The translations under genes were made by a program, and so were the position numbers. From Bisporella sp. PMI_857 (taxonomy: Eukaryota > Ascomycota > Leotiomycetes > Helotiales > Helotiaceae), in assembly GCA_021307315.1 (NCBI GenBank), contig JAJSPD010000077.1, forward strand, positions 62,001 to 126,000: a stretch of 64,000 nt of DNA, in the 5' to 3' direction. Shown here one piece after another: positions 1 to 11,875 of this stretch. The notes under the pieces were generated by a model. That model was not told the DNA's origin. It did not search any database and saw only the letters and a list, made by a program, of their open reading frames with translations. How positions within the stretch are numbered: the stretch's first letter is position 1; each line of letters starts with the position of its first letter.

Positions 1-524
1 TTAATGCTCCTGATGATATTTGTGACGGTTTCCAAGTTCGTGAAGCTGCAACACTTCTATAAACTTCCAATTTAGGCCGTCGCCAGATTTACTGTAGAGT
101 ATTTTCTCAATCCGAAACAAGCTCCCTCCAGTTTGGCTATCAGACCTCTAGAAAGGATGACCTAGCCCTTGGGAGAAACCTGCTAGGGGATACTTAAGCG
201 AGGAATGAAATGATAGATCCGAGAACAGCTGGGACTTTTGGAGAATCAAACTGGCTCCCATGGAGTTCAAATACGATCCTTTTACTAACATATCTCTCAA
301 GGCGCAATTTTCTTTCCCTATGGTATGGCTTTCGTTCTTCCTAATCCGCTTTGCAGTATGGCCCCCCGGATGACTAAGCGGGTCTTGGCAAATATTGCCT
401 GATTAAGATTAGCGCAATGGCGGGGATGTAGACTTCAGAAACTCAAAATAAAATATATTGGCGCTTCTTCAGAACAGACGGAACATCTACAAACTACCTT
501 ATTGCCTGCAAGTAGTTTTTCACA
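1..524. other. Upstream flank of NSA2, no gene seen
   Basis: I see no supported coding region here. Reading frames on both strands are broken by frequent stops. The last 100-200 bases presumably hold the NSA2 promoter and 5' untranslated region, but no clear TATA or CCAAT arrangement stands out. Confidence 0.5.
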
Positions 525-1686
525 ATGCCGCAGAACGAATAGTAAGTGCTACCTAGCTAGTGAGCTTATCCTTTCATCGTACTAATCTTTCGAAACAGCA
601 TGGAAAGATGGAGGAAGCTCCACGGTCGCCGAGTAATTTTCTCTCCAAAGTACTAAGACACCGAACTAACACACGCGCAAGCTGGACCACGAGGAAAGAA
701 CACGTAAAAGAGAGGCAAGAGAAGGCCATAAGGAGTCGCAAAAAGCTCAGAATTTAGTCGGCCTACGAGCAAAGCTATACCACAAAAGCCGACATCACGA
801 AAAGATCCAGATCAAAAAGCAGATCAAGGCGCACGAAGAACGCAATGTCAAATCCTCTACACCTGCGGAGCCTTCGAGCACTCCTATCCCGCATTTTCTC
901 CTCGATAGATCGAACCCTACGAATGCGAAAGCTTTAAGTAGCGCCAGTATGTCGCATTCTCTATTGTCAATATCACGAATTGAGATGCACTTACTAACAT
1001 TGGTATAGTAAAGAACAAGCGGAATGAAAAGGCGGCCAAATTTTCTGTCCCTCTGCCAAAAGTTAGGGGTATCGCCGAAGAAGAAATGTTCAAAGTCGTT
1101 AAGACTGGAAAGAAGACTGCGAAGAAGGGTGGGTATTTCAGTCTCTTGCTCTTTGATGCATAAAATTTAACAAATTTCAGGATGGAAGCGCATGATCACT
1201 AAGCCGACTTTTGTTGGACCAGATTTCACTAGGCGCCCTGTTAAATATGAACGATTTATTCGGCCTATGGGACTTCGGTACAAGAAGGCCAATGTCACCG
1301 TAGGTAACACCCCTTACCTTTTTTCGTTATACTAACAGCCAATTTAGCATCCGGAACTGGGTGTAACCGTTCAATTACCGATCATTAGCGTTAAAAAAAA
1401 TCCCCAGAATCCAATGTACACACAGTTAGGCAAGTACATCCATATATGATACTCATGGCATTCTTGATTTTAATACTCTTTAGGGGTCCTTACGAAAGGG
1501 ACAATCATTGAGGTGAACGTCAGCGAGCTAGGCTTGGTCACAACATCTGGCAAAGTTGTATGGGGGAGGTGGGCGCAGATTTCGAACAATTGTGAAAATG
1601 ATGGTTGTGTAAATGCGTAAGGTTTTTTGAATTCTTTCTCTGTGATAAAACGCTGACATTTTTTTTTCAGTATTCTTCTAGTTTAG
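525..1686 (+). CDS. NSA2: Ribosome biogenesis protein NSA2
   Basis: NSA2 is a nucleolar factor for pre-60S subunit maturation (27S pre-rRNA processing). Eight exons can be joined: 525-541, 599-632, 682-946, 1009-1128, 1181-1299, 1348-1429, 1484-1616 and 1671-1686. Together they give 261 residues, the length of the yeast protein. The product starts [17 protein letters not shown], then has a basic Arg/Lys/Glu-rich stretch (about residues 17-100), a [20 protein letters not shown] segment and the conserved end NDGCVNAILLV. The first and last exons are only 17 and 16 nt. The intron at 1430-1483 has a GC donor (GCAAGT); moving to the nearby GT would break the frame. The intron at 633-681 ends in AAG. 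The gene looks intact. Confidence 0.93.
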
Positions 1687-2618
1687 ATGTCAAGATGTAC
1701 ATCTTGGGTCACTTTCATAGATAAATTGATCCTTTACAAATCTCCTTTTTTACTTCGATATCTTCAAGGATGGAGGCTTTATTCCTCTCGGTTTCTGCTT
1801 TCGCTCGCTCCATTCCTCGCCTTCGGTTCTATACGCCTGCATAAAGAAGTTTGCGATTCACTCAGTCAGGCACCATGAGTTCCTTTCCCGTAGTATTGCC
1901 TTTCTCAGAAACCTGATCGCTACCTATATCTCTATATTTAAATGCAAGAGCAACAAGTGTCTCCCGTCATTTTCATACGTTGGAAAAAGGATCCGGCGGC
2001 ACACTCAGTTTGTGGGGCTTGGCCGCGTTTAACTGGTAGCTGCAAAATGAATCATCGAGTTCCCCTTTCGTGGCAGCCGTAATTCTCTTCCTTGGTTCTC
2101 TATATAACGACTTGTATTTAATGCAGGAACCACCACATAGCCGACCTCGGTCACTTTATACTGTTGATGAAAGTTGGAAAAAAGCTTGGCACTATATTTG
2201 TTTTGATGGTCTAGCCCCAGTCTCTTTACCCTTAGCTGACAAATTTATGTGGTGATGTACGGCATTCTCGGGGTTGGTGACGCAATCCACGTGATCAATG
2301 CCCCAGTCCGTTCCGTCATAGAGACTTGTACTGTAATGTAACTGCAAAGACGCAACTTTCGGTACTCGACCGGAGGAGTAAGGCGAGGCGAGGCGAGGGC
2401 AAGCAGATAAGGGAAGCTCAATGATTTGACTCTACAGTAGTAGCTGACCCCTCTTTCCAGGCCATATTCCATTCCATCCATCTCTTCCCCACTTCCTCCT
2501 CTTACTCCCCTCCCATCTCCCATCTTCCATTATTTTCTCCCAATTTCAATCAACTTTTTTCAATTCCACCTTTTGACACATATCCCCGCCTCCCCAAAAC
2601 TTCCAAAATCCCATCACA
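1687..2618. other. Intergenic region, NSA2 to SOD1
   Basis: No gene is supported; short open frames here do not resemble known proteins. The right end carries the pyrimidine-rich SOD1 promoter segment, listed separately. Confidence 0.5.
2464..2530 (+). promoter_or_regulatory. CT-rich tract upstream of SOD1
   Basis: An almost pure C/T stretch on the coding strand lies about 90-155 bases upstream of the SOD1 start codon. Pyrimidine tracts like this precede transcription starts of strongly expressed fungal genes. The role here is inferred from position and composition only. Confidence 0.45.
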
Positions 2619-3556
2619 ATGGTCAAGGCAGGTAAGTTATTTATATCTCTCTCGTTTTATATCCTTCTAGACGGCTTCTATACCCCGCTATTCGAGCATT
2701 TGAGAGCAAATTGCGGGGGTGAGATGAGCAAGTTTTCTTCCACGTGGATGCCACCCGGATGGCCAGTTGCCACCCCTATCATGATATTTCATGTCCTTGC
2801 TAGCACAGGAACAAGCATGGGCAGAAGCGCAGGCACAGGTACAAGCATAGGCACAAGAAGCACTGCATCATTCCATGGCTGCATCTGCCCTCCCCAAAGC
2901 TCTCATCACCATGTCACACAAGACCTCTTGCTAACCCTTTAGTCGCAACCGTCCGTGGAGACTCCAAGGTCGGAGGTACCATCACCTTCGAGCAAGCCTC
3001 TGAGAACGACCCTACCACCGTCACCTGGGATTTCACCGGCAACGACCCAAATGCGAAGCGTGGCTTCCACATCCACCAATTCGGTGACAACACCAACGGC
3101 TGCACGTCTGCTGGTCCTCACTGTGAGCATATACAAAGATAATCATTATAAATGGGATGATCAGGCAGCTGATGGGCGAATAGTCAATCCACACGGAAAG
3201 ACCCATGGTGCTCCCGGAGACGAGATTCGTCATGTAGGCGACCTTGGAAACTTCGACACCGATGCTCAAGGCAACGGCAAGGGCACCAAGACCGACAAGT
3301 TGATCAAGCTGATTGGCCCAGAGAGCATCATTGGTGTAGGTAGACCCAAGATGATATTGAGCGTAGGCATTGGGTTGACATATATAGCGTACCGTTGTTG
3401 TCCACTCCGGAACCGATGATCTCGGCCAAGGTGGAAACGAGGAGTCCAAGAAGACTGGCAATGCTGGCACCCGCCCTGCTTGCGGTATGTGCTTCTCCCA
3501 AAGCAGGATATTCCTGACTGACTTCTTGCCTAGGTGTTATTGGTATTGCTGCATAA
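2619..3556 (+). CDS. SOD1: Cu/Zn superoxide dismutase
   Basis: It converts superoxide to peroxide and oxygen in the cytosol. Five exons (2619-2631, 2943-3122, 3184-3335, 3388-3484, 3534-3556) give 154 residues, the normal size. The metal site is complete: GFHIHQFGD holds two copper histidines, [10 protein letters not shown] gives the bridging histidine and zinc ligands, RHVGDLGN gives further zinc ligands, and [11 protein letters not shown] gives the last copper histidine. The disulfide cysteines are in NGCTSAG and PACGVIGIAA. There is no signal peptide, so this is the cytosolic form. The first intron is long (311 bp) and splits codon 5, a useful check on the start. The gene appears intact and probably well expressed. 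Confidence 0.96.
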
Positions 3557-4346
3557 TTGGTGATTTAGGGTGGAGGATACGAGAGCAACAAAAAGTCTGT
3601 TGGAACTCTGTATGTTCTTCATTTATTAAATAGCTGAAATTGCAATAAAGGCCCATGGTCCCATCGTTCTTTTACCATGGCAATGGTCCAGCTTGCTTCA
3701 AGATTGTCAACATTTGTATTGCTCCATGACCGCACTCAGCACTGATTGGATAACCAAATTGAATACTACCAAACATATTTGGCCGCAATACTGTGTATTT
3801 TTAATGCTAGAAAATCGAAAGGAGTTACAATTGTCATAGGTTTGTGAGAACTACTCCAAAACGCATACTTGAGCATGGAATAGACGAACTATTGCAAGCT
3901 TGGTCCTTCTACCTTACGCAAGTTCGTATTTTTTGGGGATCAGGAGCCACTTCTCACTCTCTGTTTCTCTCTGTCACACTCTCTCTGTGTGTGTCTTCAT
4001 TACTTCATATGCACCAAGTGGTTTGGCAGGGAGACCCTTGCAGTCCCCAGCCTGATCACGTGCTCCGCTAAGTCAACCAATCAAAATTTTAGTTAAAAAT
4101 TACCCCACCAAATCGCTCCTCTCCAGGGATCTGGAAGCTCGAGGCTGTGGGTGAGGAGGTGAAGTGTGAACACATCTTCCAAAATAAATAAAATAAATAC
4201 ATCCTCAATATCAATCCTACCCCACGTCGCACATTCTCCTCCGCATTCAAAAAGAACTTCTTGCTTCTTGCATACCAGTCGCTTCAAGTAGCTCTTTTGC
4301 CCTTTTTTTGCATCCCAGAATTATTATCTTTGCTTGATCTATAACC
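3557..4346. other. Intergenic region, SOD1 to Tudor-SN
   Basis: This holds the SOD1 3' region and the Tudor-SN promoter. There is a CT/GT-rich microsatellite-like run at about 3955-4000. A CCAAT sequence at about 4077, some 270 bases before the start codon, is a plausible promoter element. No gene is supported. Confidence 0.45.
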
Positions 4347-7145
4347 ATGGCACTTCAACACGGAAAGGTCAAGTCGGTCCTGAGTGGTGACAGCCTTATT
4401 GTATGTATCTCCATGTCACAACGTAACCTCAAATTGTCAATCAGGATATCGGCAGGGAAATACTCTCCATATGCGATTGTGGAAGCATGATTGAGCTCAA
4501 AATCCACAATTTGCCCACTACATTCCTGCTAACCAAAACTTCTTCGCTAGTTGACTTCAGTTGACAACCCTAACCTGGAACGCACCATCTCCCTCGCATA
4601 CTGCACCTCCCCTCATTTGAAGAAGGACGGCGATGAGCAATGGGCCTTCGACTCCCGGGATGCACTACGCAAGCTTGTTGTCGGCAAGGTGGTCCAATTC
4701 CGAGTGCTCTACCAAATCCCAAATACAAAGCGCGAATATGGCATTGTATATTTCCCAGACGGACGCCAATTACCTGACGAAATGGTTAGTGCAGGATGGC
4801 TGAAATTACGAGAGGATGCCGGCAGGAAAGAGGATAGTCCCGAGGCTTTGGCAGTCATTGATAAATTGGTAAACTTGGAAGCGAGTGCGAGAAGTGAGAA
4901 GAAGGGTCTATGGCAGACTGAAGGAGGGCGCATAGTAGTCGAACATGATATGGGTGATTCGGATGCCTTCCTAGAGACCTGGAAGGGCAAATCCGTGGAC
5001 GGTCTGGTGGAGCGAGTGCTGAGTGGTGATCGCATGCTCGTGCGCTTATTGATCAGCCCGACTAAACATATCCAAGTCATGACTTTGCTTGCGGGTATTC
5101 GCGCACCTGCTACCGAGCGAGTCAACCCCTCAAATCAGCAAGTGCAACCTGCGGAGCCTTATGGAAACGAGGCAAAGACATATGTCGAAACCAGGTTATT
5201 ACAGCGAAATGTCAAGGTAGACATCCTTGGTCTAAGCCCACAGAAGCAATTAGTCGCGACAGTTCGACATCCCAAGGGCTCAATCGCACTTTTCCTCCTC
5301 GAAGATGGCTTTGCACGATGTACAGATTTCCATTCGACCCTATTAGGCAAGGATATGGCGAAACTACGTGCTGCCGAACAAAAAGCACAAAGCGAGAAGC
5401 GTGGCCTTTTCAAGGATCACGTTGCGAAATCAACAGGACAAGTGGGAACCCTAGAGGCTCAAGTTACGAAGATTTTCAGCGCTGATACCATATTTGTACG
5501 GAATCGTGCGGGTGCGGAGAAGCGAATCAACCTGAGCAGTCTCCGTGGCCCGCGCCAGAACGAGCCTGCTGAGGCACCATTCCGTGAGGAAGCGAAGGAA
5601 TTTCTTCGTAAACGCTTGATCGGGAAACAGATTCGGTTGAGCATTGATGGTGGAAGAGCTGCACAGGGCGAATACGACGCGAAAGAGGTCGCTACGGTGA
5701 CAGTTGGTGATAAGAATATTGGCTTGATCTTAGTTCAGGAAGGATGGGCTTCCGTCATTCGGCACAAGCGAGAAGACACTGACCGCGCCCCTAACTACGA
5801 CGAATTACTGCTTGCGCAGGAGAAGGCAAAGGAAGAAAAGAAAGGCATGTGGTCTGGGAAACCTGCCAAGGCCAAGCAATATGCCGATGTCTCTGAGTCT
5901 CTGGCGAAGGCTAAGATGCAGATTGCTGGGCTCCAACGACAAAAGAAGATCCCAGCCGTCGTAGATTTCGTCAAGGGTGGTGGACGCTTTGTTGTCCTGA
6001 TCCCACGTGAAAGCATCAAGCTCACGCTTGTCCTTGGTGGTATTAGAGCTCCTAAATCTGCGAGGAACCCGACTGACAAAGCCGAGCCATTCGGCAAGGA
6101 GGCTCACGAATTAGCGAATGCCAGATTAAACCAGCGAGACGTCGAAGTCAACATACACGATATCGACAAGGCTGGAGGCTTCATTGGTGAGCTCTACATT
6201 GGCGGACAATCTTTTGCGAAGGTTCTGGTTGAAGAGGGTCTCGCGACGGTCCACGAATACTCTGCGGAGAAATCCGGAAATGCCACAGAACTATTTGCTG
6301 CAGAAAAGCGTGCCAAGGATGCTCGGAAGCATATCTGGACAAACTGGGATCCATCGTTGGACGTTACAGCCGAGGCAGAGTACTCTAATGGCTCAAAGGA
6401 AGAAGCGGTGCCAACCGAGCGCAGCAGAGACTATCGCGATGTGGTGGTGACGAACATTGATCCTGAGACTGGCAAATTGAATCTGCAGATTGTCGGCACG
6501 GGAACGTCTGCTCTTGAGACACTGATGTCCCAATTTAAGTCTTTTCATCTTAATCCCACCAACAACAAACCACTTTCTGGCGCACCAAAGACGGGTGACT
6601 ACGTAGCCGCGAAATTCTCCGAAGACGGCCAATGGTACCGCGCTCGAGTTCGTGGCAACGACCGTGCGACCCAGGAGTCGGACATTGTCTACATTGACTA
6701 TGGTAACAGTGAGAAGGTCGCCTGGTCTAAACTCCGCCCTCTCTCACAACCACAATTCTCTCCGCAACAACTAAAACCTCAAGCTGTCAATGCAATTCTC
6801 TCCTTCCTTCAGCTTCCGCCCAGTAAGGACTATCTCGACGATGCTATTCGGTACATTTCCGAAGTTACGGCGTTCAAGAACCTAGTTGCGAATGTTGACT
6901 ATACGGATCCCAAGGATGGAACCTTATATGTCAGCTTGATGTATCCAGATGCTAATAAGGCGAAAACAGCATTCGATACTATCAATGCGGATGTAGTTAG
7001 TGAGGGCCACGCAATGGTCCCAACCAAGCTGAAGCCCTGGGAGCGTGCGTATAGCGATGTCCTAGCAGATCTCAAGAAGAAGGAGACTGCTGCCTCAGAT
7101 GCTCATCTCGGTATGTGGGAGTATGGTGACCTTAGAGATGATTAA
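4347..7145 (+). CDS. SND1: Tudor-SN / SND1 homologue (staphylococcal nuclease repeats plus Tudor)
   Basis: This is a multifunctional RNA-binding protein linked to RNA decay, splicing and stress granules in other eukaryotes. Exon 1 (4347-4400) encodes MALQHGKVKSVLSGDSLI; a 150 bp phase-0 intron follows; exon 2 (4551-7145) runs uninterrupted for 2.6 kb. Total 882 residues. SNase-like domains begin near residues 1, 164, 314 and 482. A Tudor domain lies at about 695-755 (GQWYRARVRG, IVYIDYGNSEKV) and is followed by a partial fifth SNase fold to the C-terminus. This is the canonical architecture and length. I cannot tell from the sequence whether any SNase unit is catalytic; in animal homologues activity is weak or specialised. 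Confidence 0.93.
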
Positions 7146-9321
7146 GAACTCGTCATGTGTATAGTCATCACTAGCAGCTCCTCTTCACTCTCTTTCTTTT
7201 CCTTCTGCGTCCTATGGATTCAAGAAAAGCATTGCATCAGCATAGCATGGGGTTTGAATCATCAGAAAATGAGACCCGTGAACGGATAAAAGCATAGGCG
7301 AGCTAGGTTGCATAGGTCTTACTGAGAATGATACCTTCTTTCATTGCTTGGAGTAAAACTGAAGTATGAACGTGCATGTGACGTTTGAAATGACGGTATG
7401 CCTGGAGAGTTAGTTGTGAATTTGAGGAGAGCAAAGGTGAGAACGATACAGTTAGGACATGGTGATGACCCAATTGCGTGATCAGCCTCATAATAAATCC
7501 TACCATAATACCGATGCAGTAACGCAGACACCCTACCCCTCAGTTTTGTGACACCCGCCAAGATTTAAGCGAGGTAATCTCAGGGGGCCAGACGAGGCGA
7601 GGCCTAGTAGTAAAAAAACAGTCAGCCTTCGCCCTGCCGAAACTCGAGATATTGAAAATTGTTACATGTTGGAATGGAGCACTCTCCCCAAGGCAAAACA
7701 TCACCCGATCCGCCCTCAACGAAAATTTGGCTGAATCATGGTTGGTGGCGATATCCGTAATGCCCCGCTGGAAATGCCCCACGCTTTCGGTCAGATTCCA
7801 TGCTTCATAGGGTATAAATTACCGCATGAAGGTGCGGTCTTCCAAGCTGCTCTCCGCATCTTCCCCGTCTTCGATGCTCCCTTCAACGATGCGATCATGT
7901 CAATTTCCCTCTCAGCCACCAAACGCCACGCACGCGCAAGAACCAGCCTTTATGGTCACCGAACGGCGTGAAGCATCCACTTATCCAGCTCTTCGTCTTC
8001 CGAACATAGCGTTCAAACACGGGGTCGATAGGCTCTGCTTACGGAAAGAGCGCGACGCGCTGGAAGCGCTAAATGCGTAAGACAGGATGAAGAGGAGGAC
8101 TGGCGGTGGGGGGTCAGCTGGCTGGTAGCGGAATTGTACCTGCTCAGGCGCGAGCACTGCGGCGAGGATGTTTTGCCGGCCGCAAGGTGGAATGTCTAGG
8201 CAGCCATGGGTTTCGCGCGCGAAATGTTAGTTATTTAGAGAGGCTGAAACATCATCCAAGGTGGGTGCTGGAGCTGTGGATATTCCCGGATATGCTTGGT
8301 GAAGTGGTGGTGCAACGATGCGAGCAGTTTCTCTGATGGGAATGGATATAATTTACGGAATTTTCTTCCGTGTTTCCAGATCAGTTACGCCGCTGGCAGT
8401 CCGATAGAAGCCAGAAGAGAAAGCAGGCCGTATCCGCCACACCCTGGGTATTTACTCTGTGTACGTCTGTATGCTTAAACACGTTGTAATCACCTTGCCA
8501 ACCTTAGCCATATATCCCACTGCTAGGGCTTTGCTCCTTTATCTAATTATTCTCCAACCTCCCGTCCTATTTCTTTCCGACGCCTCATACCACCCAGAAC
8601 TGCACAAGCACACTCTCACACAAGGAATCCGGTTGCTTCTTCAAGGCATTATATTATTTTACTTCGTGGCAAAGACGCCGCCTTATCCTAAGAGCCCATG
8701 GCTCTTTCCCCGCCTCGTCAGAGATCCCTACACAACACGACTTACCCAAACCTCTAGGACTTTCTAACCGCCCGTTCAGAAATAGCATTCTAAGACGTTA
8801 AAATTTACCATAATACGTATATATGTGGATCCCCCCTCGAATAAAAAAAAACATGCAAGCCAAGACCGGCAAGCCACAGCCTTGAGCCGCCAAGGGCTCG
8901 TCGTCCTGATGAGTTGCGGGACTAACCTCTCTTCAGAAAGAGCATTTCAGCTGTGCAGGGTTCGTTTTCCAAATGACCCTTGTCGTCGGCCGTCGCCCCG
9001 TCGATGTGAATGGCTTTGAAGGGAAGGGTTGGGACTCGTCGGTGGTTTTAAGGGGGTATGGGATAATCATGTGATGTAAAACGGCGGATGGGGCTCGTGG
9101 GCCTCGACCCCACAGGTTCTGGAGATTTGAAATATCGCGTGATCTAGCGAGCGGGTAGTAAGGAAGGGGAAATAAAATCAGGATGTAATTTATTTGGTAG
9201 GCGGGGTTGGTAGCGTAAAGAAGTGATAAAGTGATAATCATTCCGTCATCTCTCGTAATACATCCTCTAGACTACTGCCCCAGAAGTCGGTCTGGTCGTG
9301 GTGCCAGACGAGAAACTGATG
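7146..9321. other. Intergenic region with a GC-richer unassigned stretch
   Basis: The first 200 bases are the Tudor-SN 3' end. From about 7.5 to 8.9 kb the composition is GC-richer than other gaps, and several frames of 60-100 codons are open on both strands. None resembles a known family or shows a convincing splice structure. It could be a non-coding transcript, a decayed gene, or long regulatory DNA. Confidence 0.35.
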
Positions 9322-10401
9322 TTAATCGGACCCGTAAGCTTCCTCGTATGCTTCCTCATAGTCCCTCCGCGCCTCCTCGAGGTCCTCCTTGTCGCTGCTG
9401 CTAACAGAGCCCCCGGAACGCGTCTCGTCCGGGAAATCGCCTTGTGGCGGATAAGCAGAAGCCTGTGGTGGAGGATAGTACCCTCCGCCGCTGTGGTGAT
9501 CATCATCATCTATCTCTGATTAGCCGGGTAGGGGCGATTTGAGGAGGAAGTAAAACCCACCGAGAGCATTAGCAAGCAAGACGCCTCCAACAGCGCCTAC
9601 GGCAACACCGCCAGCGGCACCCATCAACATGGCGTTCTTGTCTGACTTCTTTTTATCCTTTTCTTTGTGCTCATCCCCATATCCCTTCTCCCCATATCCG
9701 TGCCCGCCTCCATGGGCATCATAACCGCCGCCATGCCCGCCTCCGTGCGCATCGTAGCCTCCGAACCCACCACCGTGGGCATCACCATGCCCGCCGACGC
9801 CGCGGCTCCCATCGTGGCCACCCCCGTCAGGGTACGAAGGATACGTTGGCGCGCTCCAGCTCACCTTGCTGTTCGCATCCAGGTACGCCCACCTGCTGCC
9901 CTGCGGATCCCACAGCGGAGTCCAGCCTTGCGGGAGCTGGGGCGCGAAAGGCACGTTTTGGGGAGGCGGAGCCTGGAATTGCCGGTCTTGTGGCTGCGGG
10001 CTGAAGTGCCCCGATGCTTGCGGCGGTGGAGGACTGAAGCCTTGTGATGGGTGAGGGGATCCGTATGGGTTCTGCGGAGGGGGATATTGGCCTTGCGGAG
10101 GAGCGCCGTAGGGTGCGGCAGGTGCACCAAATTGGGATCCCTGTTGCGGAGGTGGACTTGAATAGTAAGATTGTGCTTGTCCCTGTGAGCCGTATTGAGG
10201 TTGTGGTGGGTAGTTGTGCTGTTGCTGTTGATCGTAGCCTTTGGAGATATGTTAGCTTCTGAAAGATGGAAATGGATACACAAAGGCCATACCGCGATTG
10301 GCGGTTTCGTGGCTTTGGTCGGCGGGCTTTTCTTCCTTCTTCTTGTCCTTGTCACCCATCAAATCATCGAACTCCTTGGTGAGCTTCTTTAAGAACGACA
10401 T
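9322..10401 (-). CDS. WW-domain proline- and glycine/histidine-rich protein
   Basis: Three exons (10293-10401, 9561-10238, 9322-9515), with introns of 54 and 45 bp, give 326 residues. The N-terminus MSFLKKLTKEFDDLMG is amphipathic and lysine-rich. Residues about 38-130 are Pro/Gln/Tyr/Gly-rich. A single WW domain sits at about 138-167 (LPQGWTPLWDPQGSRWAYLD, then VSWSAP), with Trp142, Trp164 and Pro167. Next come imperfect GGYDAHGGGHGGG-type repeats, a Lys/Asp linker (KEKDKKKSDKN), a glycine-zipper-like hydrophobic segment (MGAAGGVAVGAVGGVLLA) and an acidic tail ending EEAYEEAYGSD. WW domains bind proline-rich ligands. The glycine zipper suggests membrane association, which is inference. The function is not known to me. 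Confidence 0.82.
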
Positions 10402-11447
10402 GCTTGCTTCTATAACGGTTTACCAGCGACACTATGTCAACGAAAACAGCGCTTCAACTCGATACCGGAGCTGAGATATATAGTAAAGACACCTGTGCCA
10501 CCTGCGACCCCTCCACGCTTCCGATCACATCCCACTCAGGCAGCCAGTCCACCTGTTCTCCGTCGAGACAGGGCGTCTAAGTACCCTAGTTAGGTCGTCA
10601 CTTGTAAAGCACGCATGCTTGGCTGCGTGAGAGAGCAATTCTTGGCGTGAGGTGTAACATTTTTGTCACAGGCCCCGACGCATAATCACAGCTTCAGGGT
10701 TCGCGAGTCGAGGAGATCTGTGCCATACGCCGCCATGACATCTACAAATAATCCATAATCTTCCAAAGAAGTTACACAGAGCTCCTTGAACTCTCAATAT
10801 CTAGTTGTCAAACTATTTCTTCGGAAATTTTCAGTTCGGCATATGAGAAACTAGAACTCGTAATCATGAAGTGTCGTTGAACAGAAGTATGATGTGGCGG
10901 TGCGTTAAGCTTAGCGAGCAATAAAAGGGGAGACTAGCCTTGGCAGACATGCAAAGCCACGGATATCGGCACCGGGACGACCCTCTGTGGCCGACATGGT
11001 GAAACAGTGGGGGCCAGCCTAAACACCGGTTTATGAGGTGATTATATAGGTGAATATGCCGAGCCTTTAGTGGTAATTACTGTGGTAAAAACACTGTAAT
11101 TATAGAAGCTATCGGCATAACAGATGTGGCTGATGTAGTCAGAAATCTTTCGGCCGGGTACGAGCTAGGCTTCTGATATATACTTTATATAGGCACAAAC
11201 TATTGGCAGTAGAGAAGCCTAACAGTTTGGTCCTGTACCAAAGTATTTGAGAGGAGAGATAAAAATAATAGAATGCGAATCATTTTGACATATCGATAGG
11301 TATAAATCACCTAGACACATACACTGATTGACCGTCACTAGACGTACAGATAACATTCAGAGTTTTCACAAAATGACCAACAAATCTACATGAAAACGAC
11401 ATAAACTAGCAAAGATATAGCATTAACAAGCACAACCCCATAAATCC
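10402..11447. other. Intergenic region
   Basis: This is AT-rich sequence with no supported gene. The left end is the promoter side of the minus-strand WW-protein gene. Confidence 0.45.
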
Positions 11448-11875
11448 TCACTCGCGATTGAGGTCCCAATTGGCCTGCGCGCTCCTACCAAGCTCCCTAT
11501 CCTTGGTTCCCGAGCCGAGCTGGCCCGTCTGCATCTCATTGACGCCCTCCGCCGCGGATCTTCTCGCCGACCCCGTGGACCCCGGCCAGGACGCCCTTCG
11601 CGCCGCTCGCGCGCGTCCGGCGCCGTGTTCCGGTTCGAGATGTCCGCGGGCGCGCCTAGGCCTGATGTCGAGGCGATGTTGTAGGCTGGCTCGGCGTGCG
11701 AGGGGCCGTGGCCTGGCGCCTTGCTAGGGGGGCTAGTTAGGTGGTGATATGAGAGACGGGTTTTGGTGGTGGAAGATTAATGGGACCAAGAGGATGAGAT
11801 GAGAAGGGATATATGCGACAAGGAGGAAAGAAAAGGGAAATTACCGGTTTCTTCGCCAAAGATGGAATCTAACAT
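11448..11875 (-). pseudogene. Frame-disrupted small hydrophilic fungal protein
   Basis: On the minus strand an ATG at 11875 opens MLDSIFGEET, followed by a likely intron (gtaatt...ctaactag). Downstream coding blocks then fall in different frames: KAPGHGPSHAEPAYNIAS and NRNTAPDARERREG in one, GVLAGVHGVGEKIRGG in the next, and VNEMQTGQLGSGTKDRELG to a stop at 11448-11450 in the third. The blocks appear in the order expected for a small conserved ascomycete protein with a GVhGxGEkiRG core. No intron can repair the two internal shifts. Either the gene is broken, or this very GC-rich segment contains assembly indels. Family function unknown. Confidence 0.5.

Noticed and set aside
1687..2255. Two plus-strand frames of about 60 codons after NSA2
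   Set aside because: Random-looking sequence directly after a well-defined stop codon.
3955..4000. CT/GT repeat as a possible functional element
   Set aside because: It is a short simple-sequence run with no evidence of a role beyond composition.
4709..6107. Several open frames of 80-140 codons on the minus strand
   Set aside because: They lie antisense to the long Tudor-SN exon and reflect its codon composition; none looks like a protein.
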